Of a stretch of 29,603 nucleotides of DNA, positions 1-7,938 are shown piece after piece (within the stretch, counting starts at the first letter, position 1; every line of letters begins with the position of its first letter). The stretch is from NCBI GenBank assembly GCA_013153135.1, contig JAADFA010000071.1, positions 1-29,603 of the forward strand, in the 5' to 3' direction. The notes under the pieces are model-generated. The model was not told where the DNA came from. It ran no database searches and saw nothing but the letters and a program-made list of their open reading frames with translations. Both the position numbers and the translations under genes were made by a program. Source of the DNA: Chloroflexota bacterium (lineage in GTDB: Bacteria > Chloroflexota > Anaerolineae > Anaerolineales > DRMV01).

Positions 1-91
1 CCAGGATGGCGATCACAACAATCGCAACGAGAACGAGAATCAACGCATACTCGACCAGACCTTGACCCTTAACACGCGGAGCGAACAACAT
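1..91 (-). CDS. Flp/Fap-type pilin, N-terminal part (runs off the left edge)
   Basis: Only the first 30 codons are inside the window. They begin MLFAPRVKGQGLVEYALI and continue as an unbroken hydrophobic stretch. A short basic leader, then G-Q-G-L-V-E-Y, then an aliphatic helix is the hallmark of Flp (type IVb) pilins. In that family a prepilin peptidase cuts before the helix, the Glu at position +5 guides assembly, and the helix packs in the pilus core. The start is fixed by an AGGAGGTG ribosome site (96-103 on the plus strand) 4 nt before the ATG. A TTGACA-17-TATACT promoter lies just upstream. The rest of the gene, and any tad secretion genes, would lie to the left of this window. Alternative: a Flp-like pseudopilin; family placement is fairly sure from the motif. 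Confidence 0.85.
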   Translation of the reverse strand, partial: MLFAPRVKGQGLVEYALILVLVAIVVIAIL

Positions 92-129
92 CGGACACCT
101 CCTGTCCTTCTTGTGATTGTTTCGCCCTC

Positions 130-158
130 AGTATAACCGTCCCTATAGGCCCTGTCAA
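130..158 (-). promoter_or_regulatory. Sigma-70 promoter of the pilin gene
   Basis: Read on the minus strand, a perfect -35 box TTGACA (158-153) is followed by a 17-nt spacer and a -10 box TATACT (135-130). Transcription should start near 123, giving a leader of about 30 nt that carries the AGGAGGTG ribosome site. The spacer contains the small palindrome CCTATAGG. This is one of the best promoter matches in the window, consistent with strong pilin expression. Confidence 0.85.
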
Positions 159-195
159 GGGCAAAATGATAAGAGTTTCATGAGAAAACCGTCGG

Positions 196-2976
196 TCATA
201 CGCTCAAGATGCCCCGGCGCACCAACCACTTTTTGAACTCATAGGCCCAGAAGACCACGGTGCTCAGCCCCATTGCCATGATGAAGTCCTCACCACGCAA
301 GGGCACGGTGTGGAACAGATGCTGAAGGGCCGGGACGTAAATGACCGCGAACTGGCCCACCAAGGTAAGCAGCACCGCGCCGACCAGGGCCAGGTTGCTT
401 CGTAAGCCCTGATGAAAGAGGCTTTGACGGTATGACCGCAGCGCGAGCGCGTTCCCCATTTGGGATAGGGTGAGCACTGTGAATAGGATGGTCTGCCATG
501 CGGCATGGCCCGCGCGCCACGCGAGCCATCCGCCCAGCAGGGTCACCAGGCCCATAAGCGCGCCAACCCACAATGTATCGCGGCCCAAGCCGCGGCCGAA
601 CACACTTTCGTCGGGCTTGTAGGGCGGTCGGCGCATCACGTCTTCTTCCGCGGGTTCCAGGGTTAGGGCCAGGCCGGGTAGCCCGTCGGTCACCAAGTTA
701 ATCCACAAAATTTGCAGTGGTGTTAGGGGCAGTGGCATCCCCAAAAAGGGTGCGAGCAGCATGACCAGGATCTCGCCGGTGTTGGAACTCAGGGTGTATT
801 GAATGAAGCGGCGTACGTTGTCGTAGATCACCCGGCCCTCTTCGACCGCGGCCACAATGGTTGCGAAGTTGTCATCCAGCAGCACCATATCCGCGGCTTC
901 TTTGGCTACGTCGGTCCCGGTGATGCCCATTGCGACGCCAATGTCGGCTTTCTTTAGTGCGGGCGCGTCGTTGACGCCGTCGCCCGTCATGGCGACGATC
1001 TCGCCGTCGGTTTGGAGCGCTTCTACAATGCGAAGTTTGTGTTCCGGCGACACGCGCGCAAACACCCGCACGCGCTTGAGCTTTTCACGCAAGGTCTCGT
1101 CGTCCATGGTCTCTAGCTGTGCGCCGGTGATGACTTCGCCATCGTCTTCCATAATGCCCAGTACGCGGGCGATAAAGCGTGCGGTCAAGGGATGGTCGCC
1201 GGTGATCATGATGGGCCGGATGCCGGCCTGTTTGCACGTCGCGACGGCTTCGCGCGCCTCAGGACGCGGCGGGTCGAGGATGCCCACCAGGCCTAAAAAG
1301 ACCAAGCCCTGTTCTGCGATAGGCTCGAGTTCTTCGGGCGAGGTAGGTAAGGGGTCGACGTCGAGGCGCCGCGCGGCTACGCCCAAGACGCGCATTCCTT
1401 GCTCTGCAAAACGGTCGTTCGCGGCTTGGATGCGCGCGCGCCATTCCTCATCCATGGGTTGCACTTGGTCGTGGATCCAGACCCGATCCGCCCGGGCCAA
1501 CAACACGTCCACCGCGCCTTTTGTAAACGCGACGTAGCGCGGCAAGCTGCCTTGGTTCGCGACCAGCTCTTGCAGTCGTTGGGTCCATGGGTAGCGCTGC
1601 GCGACCTCGGGCTCCCAGCGGTGTACGGTGGTCATGCGCTTGCGGCGGGAGGTGAAGGGCACTTCGGCCACGCGCGGGAGCACTTGCTCGAGCACGGGCT
1701 TGGGCAGGCCCACTTGCGCGGCTGCGAGCACCAGCGCGGCCTCGGTCGGGTCGCCTACCGCGGTGCAGCGCTCTTGGTCTTCGGAGCGGGGGACCAAGAC
1801 TGCGTCGTTGCACAGGGCCGCGGCGATGAACAGGAGCCCGACCTCCGGCGGCAAGGCTGACCAATCGGGCTCAGGCGGGCATTCCGCGCGAGCGCTGCGC
1901 TGCTTTTCCAAGAGCTCAGTCATGCGTAAGGGCTTTTGGTAACCCGCCATGTCCAGCACGGCGACGGTCATGCGGTTTTCGGTCAGGGTGCCGGTTTTGT
2001 CGGAGCAGATGACAGTGATGGAGCCGAGGGTTTCGACCGCGGGCAGTTTGCGGATGAGGGCCTTGCGGCGCAACATGCGCTGCGCGCCCAGGGCGAGGGC
2101 AATGGTGACCACCGCAGGCAGGCCCTCGGGCACAGCTGCCACAGCCAAGCTGATCGCGGTAAGGAACATGGTTTCCCAATCTTCGCCCCGGAGCACCCCT
2201 AGGCTAAAGACCACGACCACGATGACCAGTGCGGCCCAGGCCAAACCTTTGCTCAGTTGGGCTAGGCGACGTTGCAGAGGGGTGGGTTCGCGTTCAACGG
2301 ATTGCAGCATCGCTGCAATGCGGCCCAGCTCGGTCTGCATGCCGGTGGCCACAACCACGGCTTTGCCCCGCCCAAAGATCACCGCGGTCCCCATGTAGAC
2401 CATGTTGCGCCGGTCGCCCAGAGGCAGGTTGGGCACGTCCAGGGGATCGCTGATTTTTTCCACAGGTTCGGACTCGCCCGTGAGCGCGGCTTCCTGGGTG
2501 CGCAGGTTCACGCTTTCAATGACGCGCGCGTCTGCGGGGACGGTCATCCCGGCTTCGAGAAAAATGATATCCCCAGGAACCAGCAGGCTTGCGGGGATCT
2601 CTTTCACCTGCCCATCCCGCAGCACTTTGACCACGGGCACGGCAAGACGCTTGAGCGCAGCGATGGCTTTTTCCGCCCGGTATTCTTGCGAAAAGCCAAT
2701 GGCCGCATTGAGCACGACGATGATCATGATGGCAATGGCTTCTTTGTAATCGCCGAGAAACGCGGACACAGCGGCTGAAAGCAAGAGCAAAATGACCAGG
2801 GGGTCGCGGAATTGTTCTAGGAAGATACGCCAGGGGCTTTCTGGGCCGCGCTCCACAATTTGGTTCGGGCCATACTGTTCGAGCCGTCGTCGTGCCTCTT
2901 CTTCTGAGAGGCCGGTCGTCGGGTCCGTGCCCAGGTGACGGAGCACCTCCGTCACGGGGAGCCGGTACCATTCCAT
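196..2976 (-). CDS. P2A-type cation-transporting P-type ATPase (probable Ca2+ pump)
   Basis: A 926-residue P-type ATPase with all cytoplasmic signatures: TGES (actuator domain), S-DKTGT with phosphorylated Asp326, KGA (nucleotide binding), M-ITGDH and TGDGVNDAP (hinge/phosphorylation domain). The N-terminal cation-ATPase domain and about ten membrane helices match the usual P2 length. The transport helices carry A-V-P-E-G-L (helix 4), N-T-G-E (helix 5) and N-L-V-T-D-G (helix 6), the positions that bind Ca2+ in SERCA-type pumps, so Ca2+ export is the likeliest role; Mn2+ or another divalent ion is possible. The reading frame is open to 3075, but the start at 2976 is chosen because TAAGGAGGC (2993-2985) lies 8 nt before it. 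That ribosome site overlaps the stop codon of the upstream gene, 14 bp away, so the two are probably co-translated. No clear intrinsic terminator follows. Confidence 0.93.
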   Translation of the reverse strand: MEWYRLPVTEVLRHLGTDPTTGLSEEEARRRLEQYGPNQIVERGPESPWRIFLEQFRDPLVILLLLSAAVSAFLGDYKEAIAIMIIVVLNAAIGFSQEYRAEKAIAALKRLAVPVVKVLRDGQVKEIPASLLVPGDIIFLEAGMTVPADARVIESVNLRTQEAALTGESEPVEKISDPLDVPNLPLGDRRNMVYMGTAVIFGRGKAVVVATGMQTELGRIAAMLQSVEREPTPLQRRLAQLSKGLAWAALVIVVVVFSLGVLRGEDWETMFLTAISLAVAAVPEGLPAVVTIALALGAQRMLRRKALIRKLPAVETLGSITVICSDKTGTLTENRMTVAVLDMAGYQKPLRMTELLEKQRSARAECPPEPDWSALPPEVGLLFIAAALCNDAVLVPRSEDQERCTAVGDPTEAALVLAAAQVGLPKPVLEQVLPRVAEVPFTSRRKRMTTVHRWEPEVAQRYPWTQRLQELVANQGSLPRYVAFTKGAVDVLLARADRVWIHDQVQPMDEEWRARIQAANDRFAEQGMRVLGVAARRLDVDPLPTSPEELEPIAEQGLVFLGLVGILDPPRPEAREAVATCKQAGIRPIMITGDHPLTARFIARVLGIMEDDGEVITGAQLETMDDETLREKLKRVRVFARVSPEHKLRIVEALQTDGEIVAMTGDGVNDAPALKKADIGVAMGITGTDVAKEAADMVLLDDNFATIVAAVEEGRVIYDNVRRFIQYTLSSNTGEILVMLLAPFLGMPLPLTPLQILWINLVTDGLPGLALTLEPAEEDVMRRPPYKPDESVFGRGLGRDTLWVGALMGLVTLLGGWLAWRAGHAAWQTILFTVLTLSQMGNALALRSYRQSLFHQGLRSNLALVGAVLLTLVGQFAVIYVPALQHLFHTVPLRGEDFIMAMGLSTVVFWAYEFKKWLVRRGILSV

Positions 2977-2990
2977 GGGCCATTGCCTCC

Positions 2991-3440
2991 TTAGGTTGGG
3001 GACTGGGCTGTGGAAGGCGGCGCGTAGCGTTGGCGCCAGCGGGTATAGGCGCCGTCCCAAGGGCGATGCCCCCAACGTGGGCGTTTGGGCAGGCGGGTGT
3101 CGCTAATGTGGGGGAATAAACGCGCGATATGATGGAGCACGTGGTCCCATGCGTGGGCGTGCAAGGCCTGATGCAGCCCTTGGCTAATGTCGGTTGCCCA
3201 GGCCCAATCTTGGCGAAAGCGATCGGCTTTCACCCAATAGTCCCGTTTTTCCCAGGGCTCGACCGTCCGCTCGACGGTCTGGGCAATCTCGTCCAAGGTC
3301 ATGGCCAAAAAGGCGGCCATGTCCCACGCTTCGTCGTCTTCCCGATGGTGTTGTAAGAGCGCGCGCACGGTCTGCGCTAACATCTGCATAAGCTGCCGAC
3401 GTTGTTGTTGCCACGTGCGGGGCCGAAAAACGCGCGACAT
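2991..3440 (-). CDS. Hypothetical 149-residue protein, first gene of the ATPase operon
   Basis: I do not recognise this family. The protein starts MSRVFRPRTW, is rich in Trp, Arg, His and Gln, has no signal peptide or membrane helix, and looks helical and soluble, with one acidic centre (D-D-E-A-W-D). An in-frame ATG at 3473 would add 11 residues, but that ATG is part of a TGTTATAATG extended -10 promoter, so it should not be in the mRNA. The ATG at 3440 has AGGAAGAG just upstream and is preferred. The stop codon lies inside the ribosome site of the ATPase gene, so it may be a cytosolic partner or regulator of the pump; that is inference from context only. Confidence 0.7.
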   Translation of the reverse strand: MSRVFRPRTWQQQRRQLMQMLAQTVRALLQHHREDDEAWDMAAFLAMTLDEIAQTVERTVEPWEKRDYWVKADRFRQDWAWATDISQGLHQALHAHAWDHVLHHIARLFPHISDTRLPKRPRWGHRPWDGAYTRWRQRYAPPSTAQSPT

Positions 3441-3471
3441 AAACTCTTCCTGCTTTGGGGTCTGTGGGGTC

Positions 3472-3480
3472 ATTATAACA
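3472..3480 (-). promoter_or_regulatory. Extended -10 promoter of the hypothetical protein/ATPase operon
   Basis: On the minus strand the sequence TG-T-TATAAT (3480-3472) is a perfect extended -10 element (TGnTATAAT). No good -35 box is visible 16-18 nt upstream, which is usual for extended -10 promoters. Transcription should begin near 3465, inside the longer open frame, and this decides the start codon of the first gene. Confidence 0.7.
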
Positions 3481-3519
3481 TACGGGGCGGAGCATCATGG
3501 TGGCCTGAGTTTAAGGGTG

Positions 3520-3559
3520 GCTTAAAAACACCCGCGCCCCGGTAAGTCGAGGCGCGGGT
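3520..3559 (-). terminator. Intrinsic terminator of acsA
   Basis: A 9-bp perfect stem ACCCGCGCC / GGCGCGGGT (3530-3538 with 3551-3559) closes a 12-nt loop. On the minus strand it is followed by TGTTTTT. It lies 32 bp past the acsA stop codon and separates acsA from the promoter of the next operon. Confidence 0.88.
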
Positions 3560-3590
3560 ACAGGTATAAGGGATGGCATTCGGCTCGCGG

Positions 3591-5492
3591 CTAATCCTCC
3601 AGGGTGGAGGTGTCACCTTCGGGCAGGCCGAGTAGCCAGGCCCGTAACAGGCGGCGCATAATTTTGCCCGAGCGGGTCTTGGGCAGCTTTTCGACAAAGT
3701 GGATGCGTTCGGGTCGCGCGATCTTGCCAATGTGTTGCGCCACCCACTCGATGAGCTCTTTTTCGAGTTGCGGCGAGCCTTGCAACCCGGCACGTAGAAC
3801 TACGTACGCGTGGATAGCATTGCCTTTGATCTCGTGCGGAATGCCGACCACTGCGGCCTCGACCACGTCCGGGTGCGCGACCAGCGCGCTCTCGATTTCC
3901 GCGGTCCCTAAGCGGTAGCCCGAGACCTTGATCACGTCGTCTACCCGGCCGATGATCCAGAAATACCCATCTTCGTCGATTTTGGCCGAGTCGCCCGTGA
4001 AGTAGCGGCCAGGGAAGCGGCTCCAGTAGGTCTTGATGTAACGGTCGGGGTCCTTATACAAGGTGCGGAGCATGGCCGGCCAAGGGTTCTTCAGGACCAG
4101 GTAGCCTTCGGTGTTCGGCGGTACGGGGTTGCCTTCGTCGTCGACCACTTCGGCTTCTTGGCCGAAGAAGGGTCGGAATGCCGAGCCGGGTTTGAGAGGT
4201 ACGGAGGGGACCGGTGTGATCATGAAGTGCCCGGTCTCGGTCTGCCACCACGTATCCATGATGGGGGCTTTGCCACCACCGATAACGCGGTGATACCACT
4301 TCCAGGCTTCGGGGTTGATGGGCTCGCCCACGGAACCCAGAAGGCGGATGGAGGAGAGATCGTGTTTTTTCACCCATTCTTCGCCGTAGCGCATGAGCCC
4401 GCGGATGGCTGTCGGCGCGGTGTAGAACACGGTTACGCCGTATTTTTCGGCGATCTGCCACCAGCGGTCGGGCGTGGGGTAGTTGGGCGCGCCTTCGTAC
4501 ATGACCGAGGTTACGCCCAACACCAGGGGCGAGTAGACGATGAAGGAGTGCCCTGTGATCCACCCGGGATCCGCGGCGCACCACCAGACGTCGTCATCTT
4601 GCAGGTCAAAGACGTATTTGAGCGCGGTGTAGGTGCCGACCATGTACCCGCCGTGGACGTGCAAAATGGCTTTGGGTTTGCCCGTGGTGCCCGAGGTGTA
4701 CAGGATGAACAGGGGATCTTCCGCGTCCATAACCTCGGTAGGCGAAGGCCCTTCGGCTAAGGGCGAGGCCATCAAGTCGTGATACCAATAGTCCCGTCCC
4801 TCGATCATGGTCACGGGTTTGACGTCGGGCCCCAGGCGCTGCACGACCACGATCTTCTCAACCGACGGGGTGAGCTTGACGGCTTCGTCCACGGTGTCTT
4901 TGAGAGGCACAACTTTGCCTCGCATCCAGCCCCCGTCTTGGGTAATGACGACCTTGGACTCAGAGTCCAGGATACGCTCGCGCAACGCGTCTACACTGAA
5001 GCCGCCGTAGACCACCGAATGCATGGCGCCAATTTTGGCCGTAGCCAGCATGGCCACCACGATCTCCGGCACCCGGCCCATGTAGATGGTGACCCGGTCG
5101 CCCTTTTTGACCCCCAAGCCCCGCAGGACATTGGCAAAGCGGTTCACCTCATTGTACAATTCCCGGTAGGAGATGGTCCGGGTATCCCCAGGCTCGCCGA
5201 CCCAGTAAAACGCGACTTTGTTCCGCCGCCACGTTTTCATATGGCGGTCCAGCGCGTTGTGGACAATGTTGGTTTTGGCGCCGATGAACCATTTATAGAA
5301 GGGAGCATTGCTGTCATCCAGGACCTTCTCCCACTTCTGGAACCATTCTAGTTCTTCGGCCTCGCGTGCCCAAAAGCCCTCAATGTCCTCCAAGGCTTGG
5401 CGGGCCATGGCTTCCCAGTCCTTCACGCGAGCACGGCGTACCACTTCCTCCGGCGGATAGATAACCTCACCGTGGCGCGGCTGAATGGGCAT
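3591..5492 (-). CDS. acsA: Acetyl-CoA synthetase (acetate--CoA ligase, AMP-forming)
   Basis: A 633-residue adenylate-forming enzyme that makes acetyl-CoA from acetate, ATP and CoA through acetyl-AMP. Visible signatures are the P-loop-like YTSGTTGKPK, the W-W-Q-T-E-T-G acetate-pocket motif, Y-F-T-G-D, the hinge G-R-V-D-D-V-I-K-V-S-G-Y-R, and the C-terminal P-K-T-R-S-G-K-I-M-R-R, in which Lys610 is the catalytic lysine that is reversibly acetylated in this family. Length and N-terminal ACAS domain match bacterial Acs. The start is supported by CAGGAGGT 7 nt upstream. The gene is single, with its own terminator, and is divergent from the lipoprotein gene; the 104-bp gap between them shows TATACA near 5566 but no convincing -35 box on either strand. 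Propionate or another short acid cannot be fully excluded as substrate. Confidence 0.95.
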   Translation of the reverse strand: MPIQPRHGEVIYPPEEVVRRARVKDWEAMARQALEDIEGFWAREAEELEWFQKWEKVLDDSNAPFYKWFIGAKTNIVHNALDRHMKTWRRNKVAFYWVGEPGDTRTISYRELYNEVNRFANVLRGLGVKKGDRVTIYMGRVPEIVVAMLATAKIGAMHSVVYGGFSVDALRERILDSESKVVITQDGGWMRGKVVPLKDTVDEAVKLTPSVEKIVVVQRLGPDVKPVTMIEGRDYWYHDLMASPLAEGPSPTEVMDAEDPLFILYTSGTTGKPKAILHVHGGYMVGTYTALKYVFDLQDDDVWWCAADPGWITGHSFIVYSPLVLGVTSVMYEGAPNYPTPDRWWQIAEKYGVTVFYTAPTAIRGLMRYGEEWVKKHDLSSIRLLGSVGEPINPEAWKWYHRVIGGGKAPIMDTWWQTETGHFMITPVPSVPLKPGSAFRPFFGQEAEVVDDEGNPVPPNTEGYLVLKNPWPAMLRTLYKDPDRYIKTYWSRFPGRYFTGDSAKIDEDGYFWIIGRVDDVIKVSGYRLGTAEIESALVAHPDVVEAAVVGIPHEIKGNAIHAYVVLRAGLQGSPQLEKELIEWVAQHIGKIARPERIHFVEKLPKTRSGKIMRRLLRAWLLGLPEGDTSTLED

Positions 5493-5596
5493 AGACTACC
5501 TCCTGGATTGGGATGGACGCCAAAACGCGTCGGGTTGAAGGGGCACAAGATTTGCACGGATGGGGTATACATAGAAACCCGCAAAGGGAGAAAAAG

Positions 5597-6562
5597 ATGC
5601 GCGGCTTCCTGAGCTTCTCTTGGTTTTTGTTCGGGCTGCTCGCATTAGCAGCCTGCCAGCGTCAGGATGCTTCGACGGGTATGGCGCTTTTGCCCCCGCC
5701 AGGTGCGCAGTCAACACCTTTTTCCTATAATCAAGGCATCCCCCCTACGGTCACCCCAACGCCTCGCGTGTCGGCAACGCCCACGGTTACGCCCACGCTG
5801 CCCCCAACGGTGACGCCGACCCCATTGCCTTACACGGCTGTGCACACGCCAACTTTTACCGTGACGGCCAATCCGGGCTTGTGGCCCTCGGGCCCCGGCC
5901 AGGCTCGACCAGGCCCGCGTGTGGTCGCGTATCCCTTGCCTCATCCTCCATCCCTGGATGGCTCGCCCGACGATTGGGGCCCCATGCCCCTTTACGCCAT
6001 CCGCCATGTGACCTACGGCCGCGCCCATTATCAGGGGCCTCAGGATCTCTCGGGCGTCTTCTTGGTAGGGTGGGATGTAGGGTATTTATACTTATGGGTC
6101 CACGTGACCGACGATGTGTATGTGCAGGAGGGCCGCGGGCCAAACATTTTCCGTGGCGATAGCGCGGAGGTGCTTTTGGATACGCGTTTGGAGGAGGATT
6201 ATTTCACCCATACCTTGAGCGCGGATGATATGCAGATCGGCTTTATGGCCGGGAACCCGCCCGGGTTTCATCCGGACGCGTGGCAATGGTACCCGCGTTT
6301 TTTAATGGGGTATCCAACTGGGGTGCAGGTTGCGGCATCGCCCGCGGTCGATGGCTATCAACTCGAAATTGCGATCCCTTGGGGGCGGCTAAATTTGCGT
6401 CCCCGGGAGGGCTTGCGTATGGGGTTTGCAATTTCGATTTCAGATAATGACACCCCCGGTACGTTGCGGCAAGAGACGTTGATCTCCAATTCGCCCTACC
6501 GCCGCCTGACCGACCCCACAACATGGGGCGAGTTGCTCCTGGAAGGAGGCAGTCCGCGATGA
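5597..6562 (+). CDS. Lipoprotein with a Thr/Pro linker and a CBM9-like domain
   Basis: A 321-residue secreted lipoprotein. It begins MRGFLSFSWF and has a lipobox L-A-A-C with Cys20 as the lipidation site. A linker of about 60 residues rich in T-P and V-T-P repeats follows, probably spanning the wall. The rest resembles the family 9 carbohydrate-binding/DOMON-like beta-sandwich: S-L-D-G-S-P-D-D-W near its start, Y-L-W-V-H-V-T-D-D, F-R-G-D-S-A-E-V-L-L-D, and Y-Q-L-E-I-A-I-P-W. Such domains bind sugars or heme; no enzyme domain is attached. The start at 5597 is chosen because GGGAG precedes it and the signal peptide begins there; the frame is open back to 5513. It overlaps the next gene by 4 bp (ATGA), so it probably acts with the L,D-transpeptidase at the cell surface. 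Confidence 0.82.
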   Translation: MRGFLSFSWFLFGLLALAACQRQDASTGMALLPPPGAQSTPFSYNQGIPPTVTPTPRVSATPTVTPTLPPTVTPTPLPYTAVHTPTFTVTANPGLWPSGPGQARPGPRVVAYPLPHPPSLDGSPDDWGPMPLYAIRHVTYGRAHYQGPQDLSGVFLVGWDVGYLYLWVHVTDDVYVQEGRGPNIFRGDSAEVLLDTRLEEDYFTHTLSADDMQIGFMAGNPPGFHPDAWQWYPRFLMGYPTGVQVAASPAVDGYQLEIAIPWGRLNLRPREGLRMGFAISISDNDTPGTLRQETLISNSPYRRLTDPTTWGELLLEGGSPR

Positions 6563-7605
6563 CATCGCGCCTTTCCCGACGCGATGCGTTGAAGCTCGCA
6601 CTGGCCGCGTTGGCCGCGTTGGCTACCGATTGGGTGCCCTGGCCCGACGACGGCGGCTATCAACCCCAGGGTCTGGGCTTGGGCCGGGTCACGGTGGACC
6701 GTATTGGACTGTATCAAGAACCCTCGTTCCGCAGTCCTCGGCTAGCGTATCTCTATCGGGATATGCTTGTGCATCTGGAGGAGGCTTTGATTTCGCCCTA
6801 CGGCCCACCGAGTAACCCGCGCTGGTATCGCGTGGCCGAAGGGTATGTGCACAGTGCGTACATTCAGCGCGTGGAGCGCCGGTTGAATCCGGTGCGCTAC
6901 GACATCCCCGAGACAGGCCGCGCGGCCGAGGTTACCGTGCCTTACACGCGGGCCTATCGCCCGCGCGGCCAGGACTGGCAAAAGCTTTATCGCCTTTATT
7001 ATGGCTCGGTTCACTGGGTGGACCGCGTGTGCCCAGGGCCTGATGGACAGCCCTGGTACCGCATTTATGACGACTGGATGAAGGTGCACTATTGCGCACC
7101 GGCCCGGCATTTGCGGTTGATCGAACCTCACGAGCTCGCGCCCCTCTCGCCCGACGTGCCAGCCTATGAAAAGTTCATCTGGGTCGACCTCACGAGTCAG
7201 CGTCTGGTTGCATATGAGGGCGACGAGGTAGTGCTTGAGACGGCTATCTCCACGGGCCTTGAAGCCTTAGGTCGCGGGGGACCTATCCCAACGAAGACGC
7301 CTGTGGGGAATTTTCACATTTTTCTCAAAACCCACCAGCGGCACATGGGCGATGGCAACCTGACCGCGGATATCCATGCGTATGAGCTCCCCGGCGTACC
7401 TTGGGTGAGTTTTTTCCATGAATGGGGCGTGGCCTTTCACGGTACTTTCTGGCACGATAACTTTGGCAATCCTATGAGTCATGGCTGCGTCAACATGCGA
7501 ACGCCTGAAGCCTTGTGGCTCTTTCGTTGGGCCACGCCCGTGATTTCGCCTTTGCATCGTTATGTAGAAGGTTACGGCACGCGCGTTAAGATCACGGAAA
7601 CGTGA
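6559..7605 (+). CDS. Tat-exported L,D-transpeptidase (YkuD family)
   Basis: A 348-residue protein starting MTSRLSRRDALKLALAALA, a twin-arginine (S-R-R-D-A-L-K) signal with a long Ala/Leu stretch. The middle (about residues 40-200) has two SH3-like repeats, seen as V-D-R-I-G-L-Y and V-P-Y-T-R-A-Y segments each ending in W-Y-R. The YkuD domain occupies the C-terminal part: W-V-D-L-T-S-Q-R-L-V-A-Y, then P-T-K-T-P-V-G-N-F, then His294 and S307-H-G-C310-V-N-M, the catalytic Cys-His motif. Known members make 3-3 peptidoglycan cross-links or anchor lipoproteins. The start is fixed by GGAAGGAGGC 9 nt upstream; the frame is open from 6523. Overlap with the upstream lipoprotein stop implies translational coupling. 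The active-site motif is complete, so activity is expected. Confidence 0.9.
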   Translation: MTSRLSRRDALKLALAALAALATDWVPWPDDGGYQPQGLGLGRVTVDRIGLYQEPSFRSPRLAYLYRDMLVHLEEALISPYGPPSNPRWYRVAEGYVHSAYIQRVERRLNPVRYDIPETGRAAEVTVPYTRAYRPRGQDWQKLYRLYYGSVHWVDRVCPGPDGQPWYRIYDDWMKVHYCAPARHLRLIEPHELAPLSPDVPAYEKFIWVDLTSQRLVAYEGDEVVLETAISTGLEALGRGGPIPTKTPVGNFHIFLKTHQRHMGDGNLTADIHAYELPGVPWVSFFHEWGVAFHGTFWHDNFGNPMSHGCVNMRTPEALWLFRWATPVISPLHRYVEGYGTRVKITET

Positions 7606-7640
7606 CGTTCCTGGACCTCACGCGCTCCAGGCCGTGCGCG

Positions 7641-7846
7641 TGGCGCAGGCAAATCTCGTAGAAGCCCATGCCGCGGGCGGCGAAACCCGCCCGCTATCCT
7701 CGCCGTTCCATGCCCCGCGCGCTGAGTCTGCCAGCTCGCGCGCAATTTTATACTCGCCGCGGGCTTCCAGCCCGCGGCCGGGGCGGCACGCGAGCGCGAC
7801 CATGGCCGCAGGGCGCTTGCCGTTTCTACAACCTTTGCCTGCACCC
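7641..7846. repeat. MITE-like intergenic repeat, copy A
   Basis: This non-coding stretch between the transpeptidase and rpsT is one of at least three related loci. Its ends are inverted repeats: GCGCAGGCAAAT...GTAGAA (7643-7663) and the inverse of TTCTACAACC...CTGCAC (7824-7844). Inside are two strong hairpins: GCGGGCGG/CCGCCCGC (7673-7694) and GCCGCGGGCT/AGCCCGCGGC (7756-7778). Positions 7780-7826 are identical over 47 bp to 17584-17630. Nine of ten flanking bases repeat directly (7634-7643 and 7847-7856), but in GC-rich alternating sequence this is weak evidence of a target duplication. Open frames inside it are artefacts. It ends 16 bp before the rpsT promoter. Confidence 0.8.
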
Positions 7847-7861
7847 GCGCGCGTGGGGACC

Positions 7862-7890
7862 TAGACAAAGGCCGTGGGCTGCGGTAGAAT
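7862..7890 (+). promoter_or_regulatory. Sigma-70 promoter of rpsT
   Basis: TAGACA (7862-7867), a 17-nt spacer and TAGAAT (7885-7890) match the sigma-70 consensus at five of six positions in each box with ideal spacing. The predicted start near 7897 gives a leader of about 42 nt ahead of the TTG start codon of rpsT. Confidence 0.72.
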
Positions 7891-7938
7891 GGGGCCCGCC
7901 GCGAAAGTGGCTCATTTCATGGACAAAGGAGGCGAGCC

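Noticed and set aside
3441..3473. ATG at 3473 as start of the small hypothetical protein
   Set aside because: It coincides with the last bases of the extended -10 element, so it would not be transcribed; the ATG at 3440 has its own ribosome site.
7673..7778. Strong GC hairpins of the repeat as transcription terminators
   Set aside because: Neither hairpin is followed by a T-tract on either strand, and they recur within the repeat copies regardless of gene orientation.
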